A DNA stretch of 23,792 nucleotides from UBA4644 sp034933145 (GTDB taxonomy: Bacteria > Bacillota > Clostridia > Oscillospirales > Butyricicoccaceae), in NCBI GenBank assembly GCA_034933145.1, contig JAYFOA010000084.1:1-23792 (forward strand), read 5' to 3'. Below the pieces are notes generated by a model that saw only the letters and a list, made by a program, of their open reading frames with translations, was not told where the DNA came from and made no database searches. The stretch's first letter is position 1. Each line of letters opens with the position of its first letter. The position numbers and the translations under genes were made by a program. Below, in pieces: positions 15,444 to 21,889 of this stretch.

Positions 15444-16448
15444 GTGAAACGACTGTTGTGTCTGTGTTTATGCCTATGCCTATGCTCATGCCTTTGGTTC
15501 CTGCCGCTCTCCGGCTGCAAAAATACGGAGAAATTCGAAAGCAGCCGGTATGATCTGTTTGATACGGAGATCCGGCTGATTGCCTGCTGTGGTGATCAGG
15601 CGACTATGGATGCCATGGCAGACATCGCCTTCGGGCGGCTGGAAGAGCTGCATCAGCTGTTTGATATTTATCATCACTACGATGGGATCATAAATCTTTA
15701 CGACATTAACTGCAGCGGCGGGCAGACCGTCACCGCGGTAGACGCCGACCTGATAACGCTGCTGGCCTTCGGCAAGGAGGTCTATACGATTACTTCCGGT
15801 CGGGTCAACATCGCGATGGGTACGGTGCTTGCCCTGTGGCACGACGCGCGGGACACCGGCGTTCTGCCGGAGGACGCCGCACTGCGTAAGGCGGCGCAGC
15901 ACTGCGATATCGCAAATCTTGTACTGGACACAAAGGCGGATAGTGTGATGCTGCTGGATCCTGGGCTGCGTCTCGATGTGGGGGCCATTGCTAAGGGCTG
16001 GGCCGCCGGTCAGGCCGCGCAGGCTCTTCGGGATGCGGGGTATGCCGACTTTGTTCTCTCTGCCGGCGGCAACGTGGTCACTGCCGGGAGCAACGGCGGT
16101 AAACCGTGGAAGGTTGGGATTGAGGATCCTGACGAACCCGATGCCTTGTGCGATTTGGTGGAGGTCTCCGATCTTTGCGTTGTCACCTCCGGCGGATATC
16201 AGCGGTATGTGGAGATCAATGGGAAACGTTATCACCATATTATCGATCCCGATACGCTGTATCCCGGCGATTATGTCCGCTCGGCTTCCGTCATATGTGC
16301 GGATTCGGCCCTGGCCGACGCACTATCCACCGCCTGCTTCCTTTTGATCCCTGAGGAGGGAATGCAGATGGCCAAAGAAAACAATGCCCGCCTTATCCTG
16401 GTGGATAAGACGGGGAAGCTGTTGGATTCCGCAAACGATCCATCTTGA
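15444..16448 (+). CDS. apbE: ApbE-family FAD:protein FMN transferase lipoprotein
   Basis: Flavin transferase of the ApbE family (334 aa), which attaches FMN covalently to a Thr/Ser of target proteins such as Rnf/Nqr subunits or extracellular flavoproteins, on the outer face of the membrane. It starts at GTG 15444 with GGAGGTG 6 nt upstream; an ATG at 15399 in the same frame precedes the promoter and is rejected. A lipoprotein signal ends in LSGC (Cys25), and its core is an alternating Leu-Cys run. Family motifs: DVGAIAKGWAAGQA, LSAGGNVVTAG, TSGGYQRYVEINGKRYHHII followed by DPDT, and ADALSTACFLL near the end with the metal-ligand Asp. No Rnf or other flavinylation target is encoded in this window. 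It ends 2 bp from the convergent next gene. Confidence 0.93.
   Translation: MKRLLCLCLCLCLCSCLWFLPLSGCKNTEKFESSRYDLFDTEIRLIACCGDQATMDAMADIAFGRLEELHQLFDIYHHYDGIINLYDINCSGGQTVTAVDADLITLLAFGKEVYTITSGRVNIAMGTVLALWHDARDTGVLPEDAALRKAAQHCDIANLVLDTKADSVMLLDPGLRLDVGAIAKGWAAGQAAQALRDAGYADFVLSAGGNVVTAGSNGGKPWKVGIEDPDEPDALCDLVEVSDLCVVTSGGYQRYVEINGKRYHHIIDPDTLYPGDYVRSASVICADSALADALSTACFLLIPEEGMQMAKENNARLILVDKTGKLLDSANDPS
15459..15494 (+). repeat. Hexanucleotide repeat coding the Leu-Cys run of the ApbE signal peptide
   Basis: Six imperfect tandem units of TGYYTR/TGCCTA (consecutive codons TGT CTG TGT TTA TGC CTA, and so on) encode C-L-C-L-C-L-C-L-C-S-C-L. A unit is six bases, so gain or loss of a unit would change the length of the hydrophobic core without shifting the frame. 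Confidence 0.75.
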
Positions 16449-16450
16449 TT

Positions 16451-17170
16451 TCAGCGCAGAAAAGGATTCGTTTGGATGATTTTGTTAAGACGTATGGGTT
16501 GATGCAGCTGGATATTTCGGGCATTGTCCAGCCATTCGTTGGTCAACAGCACGTAGACCTCATCCACCAAGGCGCACAGGCGTACCCTGACATCTTCTGG
16601 GAGTGAATACAGGTCGTCATGCCCGTCCAGTTCCTCCCAGAGCAGATAGATCCGCAGAATCAGGTCGGTAAAATCTTCGTGTTCCATCAGCGCCGGGTTT
16701 TCGATCACCTTGAGAAAATAGGAATGCCGTGTGGACAGATGATAGTGAATACCGTAAAAGTCCAGACGATTCGGATCCACGTGAAATGGATAGTTTTTAA
16801 GAAACGTCCTGACGTTGAGAAAATCCTTTTGTTTCCAGCTGGAATCCAGCGCCAGATGCTCCTTCAGCAGATCGCTATCCGGGTCGCAGCTGCGCAGATA
16901 GAGCAACAGATCACATCCGGATTCACTGAAAAATACGCTCTCAATCATACTGATTTTGCCGCGATTCTCATCCGCCCGGGAACGTTCCAGCAGTTTTTCA
17001 AAAACCAGGGTCACCAGCACGACTTCCAGCGGGAGAAAGGCCAATTCATGGAAAAAGAAGATGGCGATGTGATGGAAGTCGCGGAAGATGATGTAATGGA
17101 GTGTATAAATGGCGGCGGAAAGAGCAATCATCAGGAGTATGAGCTGCTTCGTCGTCAGCTTACGCTTCAT
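16451..17170 (-). CDS. Two-helix membrane protein, conserved clostridial hypothetical
   Basis: No named family recognised, though the general pattern (N-terminal TM hairpin, then HELAFLPLEVVLVTLVFEKLL and ISMIESVFFSESG) resembles hypothetical proteins I have seen in clostridia and methanogens. The 239-aa protein has TM helices at about 10-29 and 35-57, a charged amphipathic connector (EKLLERSRADENRGK), and a roughly 170-residue soluble, mostly helical, His/Asp/Glu-rich part containing FYGIHYHLSTRHSYFL. With both termini on one side, the soluble part is probably cytoplasmic. The start at 17170 has GAGGTG about 4 nt upstream. It is transcribed towards apbE and ends only 2 bp from it, and is divergent from nrdR. 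Function unknown. Confidence 0.8.
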   Translation of the reverse strand: MKRKLTTKQLILLMIALSAAIYTLHYIIFRDFHHIAIFFFHELAFLPLEVVLVTLVFEKLLERSRADENRGKISMIESVFFSESGCDLLLYLRSCDPDSDLLKEHLALDSSWKQKDFLNVRTFLKNYPFHVDPNRLDFYGIHYHLSTRHSYFLKVIENPALMEHEDFTDLILRIYLLWEELDGHDDLYSLPEDVRVRLCALVDEVYVLLTNEWLDNARNIQLHQPIRLNKIIQTNPFLR

Positions 17171-17245
17171 GTGCCACCTCGTTCGATCAGAATGTTTATA
17201 TTATTTTTATTATATAGGAAAAATAGGGGCCTGCGCATGAAAAAT

Positions 17246-17267
17246 GCAAAAAATTTGCAAAAAATTT
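17246..17267. repeat. Two tandem 11-bp A-tract repeats in the nrdR promoter
   Basis: GCAAAAAATTT occurs twice head to tail (17246-17256 and 17257-17267), just upstream of and overlapping the nrdR -35. The A-tracts are phased by 11 bp, close to one helical turn, which favours intrinsic bending or an UP-element-like contact. Confidence 0.6.
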
Positions 17268-17283
17268 ATATGCGTGCTAAAAT
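17255..17283 (+). promoter_or_regulatory. Promoter of nrdR
   Basis: TTGCAA (17255-17260), a 17-bp spacer and TAAAAT (17278-17283) preceded by TGC (extended -10), about 50 bp before the nrdR start codon. I see no NrdR box here. Confidence 0.6.
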
Positions 17284-17334
17284 ATCCATCGTTGGGTTTT
17301 GCGTAATAGCATAATAAAAGAAGGAGGCCCTGCC

Positions 17335-17787
17335 ATGAGATGTCCTTACTGCTTTGATCCGGACAGCAAGGTCGTCGATTCACGTCCCACAGACGAGGGG
17401 ACAAGCATTCGCCGCCGGCGGGAATGCCTGTCTTGCGGAAAGCGGTTTACTACTTATGAAACAGTGGAAAGCCTGCCACTGGTAGTTGTCAAAAAGGACG
17501 GTTCCCGCCAGAGTTTTGACCGCGGAAAGCTCTTGAGCGGTATGGTAAAGGCATGTGAAAAGCGGCCCGTACCGCTCCAGCGGCTGGAGCAGGCGGCTAC
17601 CGATGTAGAGCAAAAGCTGCTTAATTCCCTGTCACGGGAAGTACGCTCCGACCAGATCGGCGAGCTGGTGATGGAGCAGCTGGAGCAGATTGATCAGGTG
17701 GCCTATGTCCGTTTTGCTTCGGTGTATCGCCAATTCAAGGATATCGATAGCTTTATGGTCGAACTGAACAAGATGATAGGAAAATAG
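17335..17787 (+). CDS. nrdR: Transcriptional repressor NrdR
   Basis: NrdR (150 aa), the nucleotide-sensing repressor of ribonucleotide reductase genes. An N-terminal zinc ribbon (MRCPYC and CLSCGKRFTTYE, four cysteines) binds DNA together with the RRRREC segment. An ATP-cone domain (about 49-140; VVVKKDGSRQSFDRGKLLSG) senses ATP/dATP. ATG 17335 was chosen because AGGAGG lies 7 nt upstream; the frame extends to an ATG 12 codons earlier, before that site. Length and motifs are fully typical. It is monocistronic here: an A-tract-rich promoter lies upstream and a strong bidirectional hairpin directly downstream. The ribonucleotide reductase genes it would control are not in the window. Confidence 0.97.
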   Translation: MRCPYCFDPDSKVVDSRPTDEGTSIRRRRECLSCGKRFTTYETVESLPLVVVKKDGSRQSFDRGKLLSGMVKACEKRPVPLQRLEQAATDVEQKLLNSLSREVRSDQIGELVMEQLEQIDQVAYVRFASVYRQFKDIDSFMVELNKMIGK

Positions 17788-17805
17788 AGTATCAGAGGGG
17801 AATTA

Positions 17806-17843
17806 AAAGAACGCCTCCGGCCAGATTGCCGGAGGCGTTCTTT
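17806..17843. terminator. Bidirectional terminator between nrdR and the thioesterase gene
   Basis: A perfect 16-bp stem, AAAGAACGCCTCCGGC / GCCGGAGGCGTTCTTT, with loop CAGATT. T-rich DNA follows on the plus side (TATTTTG) and TTTAATT on the minus side. It touches the stop codon of the minus-strand thioesterase gene, so it serves both convergent units. Confidence 0.92.
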
Positions 17844-18300
17844 ATTTTGTGTATTCGGCAGAAAAGTAAATACCAGTGCCGGAGGCAACCGTCTTCTCCG
17901 GAAAGGATTCCATCCATGCCTCGCAGATGACGTGCCAGAATGTCCGGCCGGCGGAAAGGACACGGCTTTTAACAAATAGCCGATCATCCAGCATAACAGG
18001 ACGCAGATAAGAAATCTGAAGCTCAACCGTTGGCGGGACACGACCGCAAACAGCAAAGCATAAAAGTCCCATGGATTGATCCAGCATACCTGCCACGGCA
18101 CCGCCATGCAGACGGTCAATCAAATTGGCGCCCCAGCGTGCGGTGGGATAGGAGCATGTCATAGTCAGCGTTCCGGCGTCGCAGCTCTCCAGTCGCGTGG
18201 CCAAGGTGGTGCTGAAATTTTCCGTCTTTGCGGTATTGAGGCTATCGATGGCTTCCCTCAGCTTTTGCTCCAGATCGCTTTGTGAAATAGAAAAACTCAA
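17842..18300 (-). CDS. PaaI-type hotdog-fold thioesterase
   Basis: Hotdog-fold acyl-CoA thioesterase of the PaaI/YdiI type (152 aa). The family signature is visible: NLIDRLHGGAVAGMLDQSMG (HGG at 65-67, catalytic-type Asp74), then VELQISYLRPV and a C-terminal strand ending SGTGIYFSA. Such enzymes hydrolyse CoA thioesters of small aromatic or fatty acids; the substrate is not evident. It begins with TTG at 18300, which overlaps the glyS TGA by 2 nt. AAGGGA lies about 10 nt upstream, and no in-frame ATG occurs until residue 47, which is too late for the fold. It is the second gene of the glyS unit and ends at the strong bidirectional hairpin. Confidence 0.87.
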   Translation of the reverse strand: MSFSISQSDLEQKLREAIDSLNTAKTENFSTTLATRLESCDAGTLTMTCSYPTARWGANLIDRLHGGAVAGMLDQSMGLLCFAVCGRVPPTVELQISYLRPVMLDDRLFVKSRVLSAGRTFWHVICEAWMESFPEKTVASGTGIYFSAEYTK

Positions 18301-19712
18301 AATATCAGTTTCCCTTCGATATAGGTTTCCAGCTCAGCAATAGGCAGACGGATCTGCTGCATGGTATCGCGGTCACGGACGGTAACGCAGCTGTCTCCGG
18401 GTGCACTTTCATCGCCGACGGTCTGGAAGTCCACGGTGATGCACAGCGGGGTGCCGATTTCATCCTGACGGCGATAACGTTTTCCGATGGAGCCGGTATC
18501 GTCAAAATCACACATGAACTTTTTCGACAGGGCACAGTAGATTTCTTCCGCTTTTTCAGAAAGCTTTTTAGAGAGGGGAAGTACAGCGCACTTGTAGGGC
18601 GCCAGCGCCGGATGCAGATGCATAACCACGCGCGTATCGTTCTTTTCCGGATCTACGACTTCCTCGTCATAGGCATCGGTCAGAGCGGTCAGCAGAATGC
18701 GATCCACACCCACGGCCGGCTCGACACAATAGGGGAGGAAATGCTCACCGGTATCCTGGTCAAAGTAAGTCATATCCTGACCGGAACTATCCTGATGAAC
18801 CCGCAGATCGTAGTTGGTCCGGGAAGCTACGCCCCACAGCTCGCCCCAGCCGAAGGGGAACAGATACTCGATGTCAGTGGTGGCATTGGAATAATGCGAA
18901 AGCTTTTCTTTTTCATGGTCGCGGTAGCGAAGATTTTCCTCCCGGATGCCGAGGCTCAAAAGCCATTCGCGGCAATAGGTACGCCAGTAATCAAACCACT
19001 CAAGCTCGGTGCCCGGCTTGCAGAAAAACTCCAGCTCCATCTGTTCGAATTCACGGATGCGGAAGATAAAGTTGCCCGGCGTGATCTCGTTGCGGAAGCT
19101 TTTTCCTGTCTGTCCGATGCCGAAAGGCAGCTTGCGGCGGGTAGTACGCTGAACATTTTTGAAATTGACGAACATGCCCTGCGCCGTCTCGGGACGCAGA
19201 TAGACTTCGGTACTGCTGTCCTCGGTCACGCCCTGATGGGTCTTGAACATCATGTTAAACTTGCGGATACCGGTGAAATCGCTTCGGCCGCAGGCAGGGC
19301 ACGGGATCCTGTTTTTCTCAATATAAGCGGTCAATTCGTCGCCGCTCATACCGTCCGCTTCCATATCGACGCCATGTTCCTTATTCCAGGCGTCTACAAG
19401 GTTGTCCGCACGGTAGCGCATCTTGCATCCCTTGCAATCAATCAGCGGGTCGTTAAAGTTGATCACATGGCCGGAAGCAACCCACACCTGCGGGTTCATC
19501 AGAATCGCCGTATCAATGCCGACGTTATACGGGTTTTCCTGAATAAATTTTTTCCACCAGGCACGTTTGATATTGTTTTTCAGTTCCACGCCCAGTGGGC
19601 CGTAGTCCCAGGCGTTGGCCAGGCCGCCATAGATTTCGCTGCCCGGATAAACAAAGCCGCGGCCCTTGCACAGCGCGACCAGCTTGTCCATAGATTTTTC
19701 GGTATTTTTCAT
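18297..19712 (-). CDS. glyS: Glycyl-tRNA synthetase, single-chain dimeric type
   Basis: Class II glycyl-tRNA synthetase of the alpha-2 type (471 aa). N-terminal KGRGFVYPGSEIYGG, motif 1 region WDYGPLGVELKNNIKRAWW, a zinc-type insertion (DCKGCKMRYRADN and CPACGRSDF), motif 2 FRNEITPGNF within KSFRNEITP, motif 3 GVDRILLTAL, and an anticodon-binding C-terminus. It is not the two-subunit GlyQ/GlyS form found in many Firmicutes. ATG 19712 follows GGGGG in GGGGGCTAATT. The upstream leader is short (under 60 nt from the -10) and contains no T-box sequence, unlike many Firmicute glycyl-tRNA synthetase genes. It is followed by an overlapping thioesterase gene. Confidence 0.96.
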   Translation of the reverse strand: MKNTEKSMDKLVALCKGRGFVYPGSEIYGGLANAWDYGPLGVELKNNIKRAWWKKFIQENPYNVGIDTAILMNPQVWVASGHVINFNDPLIDCKGCKMRYRADNLVDAWNKEHGVDMEADGMSGDELTAYIEKNRIPCPACGRSDFTGIRKFNMMFKTHQGVTEDSSTEVYLRPETAQGMFVNFKNVQRTTRRKLPFGIGQTGKSFRNEITPGNFIFRIREFEQMELEFFCKPGTELEWFDYWRTYCREWLLSLGIREENLRYRDHEKEKLSHYSNATTDIEYLFPFGWGELWGVASRTNYDLRVHQDSSGQDMTYFDQDTGEHFLPYCVEPAVGVDRILLTALTDAYDEEVVDPEKNDTRVVMHLHPALAPYKCAVLPLSKKLSEKAEEIYCALSKKFMCDFDDTGSIGKRYRRQDEIGTPLCITVDFQTVGDESAPGDSCVTVRDRDTMQQIRLPIAELETYIEGKLIF

Positions 19713-19752
19713 AATTAGCCCCCAATAGGATGTGTGTTTTTACAATGAAACC

Positions 19753-19781
19753 AATTTACCACATTTGTGACGCTTCCGCAA
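19753..19781 (-). promoter_or_regulatory. Promoter of glyS
   Basis: Minus strand TTGCGG (19776-19781), a 17-bp spacer and TAAATT (19753-19758) preceded by TGG (extended -10), about 40 bp before the start codon. Confidence 0.55.
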
Positions 19782-19783
19782 GG

Positions 19784-19823
19784 ATAATATGCGCGGGGGG
19801 CCAAAGCCGCCCGCGCATATTAT
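19784..19823 (-). terminator. Long hairpin downstream of the BclA-like gene
   Basis: A perfect 14-bp stem, ATAATATGCGCGGG (19784-19797) with CCCGCGCATATTAT (19810-19823), plus a small GGC/GCC inner stem in the 12-base loop. It lies about 80 nt beyond the stop of the BclA-like gene and immediately upstream of the glyS promoter. There is no T-run after it on either strand, so it may be a non-canonical terminator or a 3' end stabiliser. Confidence 0.55.
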
Positions 19824-19901
19824 GATCCATATAGGTTGGCATGTGAGGGTTTGCATTTTGCAGGTTCAGGTGCGGATATGGGAAAAACGTAAAGCTTATC
19901 T

Positions 19902-20669
19902 TCAGATTACCTCAAGAATATTGATATTGGCGAGGATGGCGGTGTTATCGTCGAAAGGAACCGTGAATCCGGACTGGTTGATTAGTTGCATAATACTCGG
20001 CGTATCCGTAACGGTGATCAGCGCCGAGCCGGTGTGCACACCGCGTACAACGTACCCCGAAGCCTCTGCAATAACAGTGCTGCCCAGTTTCAGCCCGAAG
20101 TTCACATCTGCTCCCTCGGAAAGCAGGATTGCAACACGCCAATTCACATAATAATTCCCCGATCTTGTGAAAATGAAATTGCCGGTATCGGGAACATAAG
20201 TGACGGAATTGGTTCTGTCGTTGACAATTGTGTGGAACAGAACGGGACTGTTGTTGGCGACACTGGTATCACTCGTCAGGTTGACCTGAAGTCCTTTTAG
20301 AGTTATACATGGCGGAGGCGGCGGAGGCGGCGGCGGTGGAGGCGGTGGGCAGGGATAAGGATAGGGATAGGGGTAAGGGCAGGAGCAGGAGCAGGAGCAG
20401 GAGCAGGGATAGCAGCAATCGAAGGGACGGCATGGATTGCGGCGGGGTGAGGATGCACCATCGACACACGGATCAAAAGAGCTCATATTAGTCCTCCGTT
20501 CAGAAAATTTTGAGGTTTCATCATTTCCCGAAGGTCCGGTGGGCTCGGACTGCTCCTGAAAGGCACGACGGAGTTCGGATTCGGGCCAGGCAGCGAAACG
20601 ATTGCGAAGATTAGGGATACGATCGTCGCTGTAGGTCCGCACAGCGAGATAGTTATGGTTTTTAGGCAT
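19902..20669 (-). CDS. BclA-like spore-surface protein with Cys/Ser, Tyr/Pro and poly-Pro linker
   Basis: A 255-aa protein whose last 135 or so residues resemble the C1q/TNF-like jelly-roll domain at the C-terminus of BclA-type exosporium proteins: LFHTIVNDRTNSVTYVPDTG, FIFTRSGNYYVNWRVAI, SGYVVRGVHTGSALITV, IMQLINQSG, and the final AILANINILEV. In place of a collagen-like repeat there is a linker of four Cys-Ser pairs, four Tyr-Pro pairs and 13 prolines ending in Cys. It probably trimerises on the spore surface, where the cysteines could crosslink. ATG 20669 has GAGGTG 6 nt upstream. A second in-frame ATG at 20486 (MSSFDPCVDG, 194 aa) has an equally good GGAGG 6 nt upstream, so the true start is open. 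A sigma-K-like promoter lies upstream. Confidence 0.78.
   Translation of the reverse strand: MPKNHNYLAVRTYSDDRIPNLRNRFAAWPESELRRAFQEQSEPTGPSGNDETSKFSERRTNMSSFDPCVDGASSPRRNPCRPFDCCYPCSCSCSCSCPYPYPYPYPCPPPPPPPPPPPPPCITLKGLQVNLTSDTSVANNSPVLFHTIVNDRTNSVTYVPDTGNFIFTRSGNYYVNWRVAILLSEGADVNFGLKLGSTVIAEASGYVVRGVHTGSALITVTDTPSIMQLINQSGFTVPFDDNTAILANINILEVI
20310..20405 (-). repeat. Low-complexity coding repeats in the BclA-like gene
   Basis: Three adjacent simple repeats: TGC-TCC units encoding four Cys-Ser pairs (20382-20405), TAT/TAC-CCN units encoding four Tyr-Pro pairs (about 20352-20378), and 13 consecutive proline codons (20310-20348). All are multiples of three bases, so copy changes would keep the frame. 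Confidence 0.9.
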
Positions 20670-20867
20670 ATCGGACACCTCTCCTTTAAAGTGAAGGATA
20701 CTTGCTCTTCCGGTGCGGATGAACCGGAAAGGACGTTGGATTTACAGAGGACTGCGACAGCCGGAACGCAGGCGCGAGCGGCACGGCCGAAGCCAGTTTG
20801 GAAAGCACGTGCCCCGGACCAGTGCTCTACGCTGCCTACGGGATAGAGCGGGAAACTCCTTCGTAAT

Positions 20868-20896
20868 TAGTTTATGTACAGGACTGCCTGCAGGTG
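20868..20896 (-). promoter_or_regulatory. Sigma-K-like promoter of the BclA-like gene
   Basis: Minus strand CACC (20893-20896), a 16-bp spacer and CATAAACTA (20868-20876) fit the late mother-cell sigma-K pattern MACM-N16-CATAnnnTA at every fixed position. This suits a spore-surface gene. It predicts a leader of about 190 nt to ATG 20669, or about 375 nt to ATG 20486. The -35 directly follows the T-run of the upstream terminator. Confidence 0.6.
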
Positions 20897-20926
20897 AAAA
20901 AAGCCGGCGGTTTTTACCGCCGGCTT
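20897..20926 (-). terminator. Rho-independent terminator of the DUF6512-MBL unit
   Basis: An 11-bp perfect stem AAGCCGGCGGT / ACCGCCGGCTT (20901-20911 and 20916-20926), loop of four bases, followed on the minus strand by a T-run. It lies about 130 nt after the stop of the minus-strand metallo-hydrolase gene. Confidence 0.88.
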
Positions 20927-21058
20927 GGTATTTTACTCTATTTACGCAAAGCGAGAAAAGTGTTTCTGTGGTGCATATTGATCAGGGATGGAAAACATTT
21001 CCAGCTGTACTGGAAAGCCATGTCGCGGGCTGGAGACAGGCCTTTGCAGAAAAAAGGG

Positions 21059-21865
21059 TTACAGCTCCAGTGTCATACTGCAGCCTACCTCACGGACGGG
21101 CGACACCAGGTTCAGCCGTGCTTTTGCAGCAAATGAGACACAATGGCAGGGACAGAAAAATGGGATATGCTGCCCTTGCAGGTACTCTGCTGTGCGTTCC
21201 AGCCGGGCATCGGTTTTTTGAAGGTGAAACCCTCCGATGATGCCGTTGATACGGGAATCTCCACAGACAGTCTTTGCATAGTCGATGATATTGCAGATAC
21301 CGCAATGAGAACAGCCGGTGATGATGAACAAACCGTCGGAACCCTGCCAGACCATGGCGCTGTCTTCGAGGAGAAAATCCGGTTCACTCTTGCCGCCAGC
21401 CCAAACTTCACCGATAGGTGCTTTGCTTTCAAAATCATTGGTTCGCGGGATTTGACCGAGGAAGATAAGCCGCTCGGTCAGATGTACCGGTCCTTCTGTC
21501 GGCTGATACCGACAGATCCCGGATACCCATTCTGCGGAGAAGGGTGCCCCGATTTCTTCGCCATCCAGCGTTTTGCGGTTCAGTGCACGGGGATGGGCCA
21601 CCAATCGTACATGGGATAGGTCGTATGCCTTCGAAAGATAGGGAAAGCCGGTCGTATGGTCGTTGTGCCCATGGGAAAAAACCACCGTTGTCACCGTGCC
21701 GAGATCGATTCCCAGGCGTTTTGCATTTTCCATGAACAGATCGCTCCACCCGGTATCGAACAGAATCCGTTCATCGCCATCCTCGAGCCATATACTAAAT
21801 CCGGGTTCGCCCCGCATATAGGGATCGAGATATACATTGTTGTCAACCAGAACGGTCAGCTTCAT
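21059..21865 (-). CDS. MBL-fold protein of the RFA-P synthase-like (MptA/DHPS-like) group
   Basis: A metallo-beta-lactamase-fold protein (268 aa) of the group annotated after the archaeal 7,8-dihydropterin-6-methyl-4-(ribofuranosyl)aminobenzene phosphate synthase. Visible motifs: ILFDTGWSD, SHGHNDHTTGF (His65, His67, Asp69, His70), TGCSHCGICNIIDYAK (typical TGCSHxGIxN pattern), GGFHLQ and a PCHC segment near the end. In bacteria this group has no settled function, so the archaeal name should not be copied as an activity. The start at 21865 has GGAGG 7 nt upstream. It follows the DUF6512-like gene after 24 nt and is the last gene of that unit, ending at the hairpin at 20897-20926. Confidence 0.88.
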   Translation of the reverse strand: MKLTVLVDNNVYLDPYMRGEPGFSIWLEDGDERILFDTGWSDLFMENAKRLGIDLGTVTTVVFSHGHNDHTTGFPYLSKAYDLSHVRLVAHPRALNRKTLDGEEIGAPFSAEWVSGICRYQPTEGPVHLTERLIFLGQIPRTNDFESKAPIGEVWAGGKSEPDFLLEDSAMVWQGSDGLFIITGCSHCGICNIIDYAKTVCGDSRINGIIGGFHLQKTDARLERTAEYLQGQHIPFFCPCHCVSFAAKARLNLVSPVREVGCSMTLEL

Positions 21866-21889
21866 GAGAACGCCTCCACTTCCATTTGT

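Larger units (their letters stand above)
20670..21058. other. Gene-free stretch with leader, sigma-K-like promoter and terminator
   Basis: No convincing coding region. The left part (20670-20860) would be the leader of the BclA-like gene and holds two inverted repeats: TTCCGGT-n8-ACCGGAA (20708-20729) and GCTCTA-n14-TAGAGC (around 20823-20848). A sigma-K-like promoter (20868-20896) and the terminator of the opposite-end gene (20897-20926) follow. The right part has a 7-bp inverted repeat TTTCCAG-n5-CTGGAAA (20998-21016). It matches no RNA family I recognise. Confidence 0.6.

Noticed and set aside
18612..19718. A 368-codon open frame on the plus strand opposite glyS
   Set aside because: It is the antisense shadow of a fully conserved synthetase gene, has no ribosome binding site and no recognisable motif.
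20700..20890. GC-rich inverted-repeat stretch considered as RNase P RNA, SRP RNA or a cobalamin-type riboswitch
   Set aside because: None of the conserved cores of these RNAs could be found on either strand.
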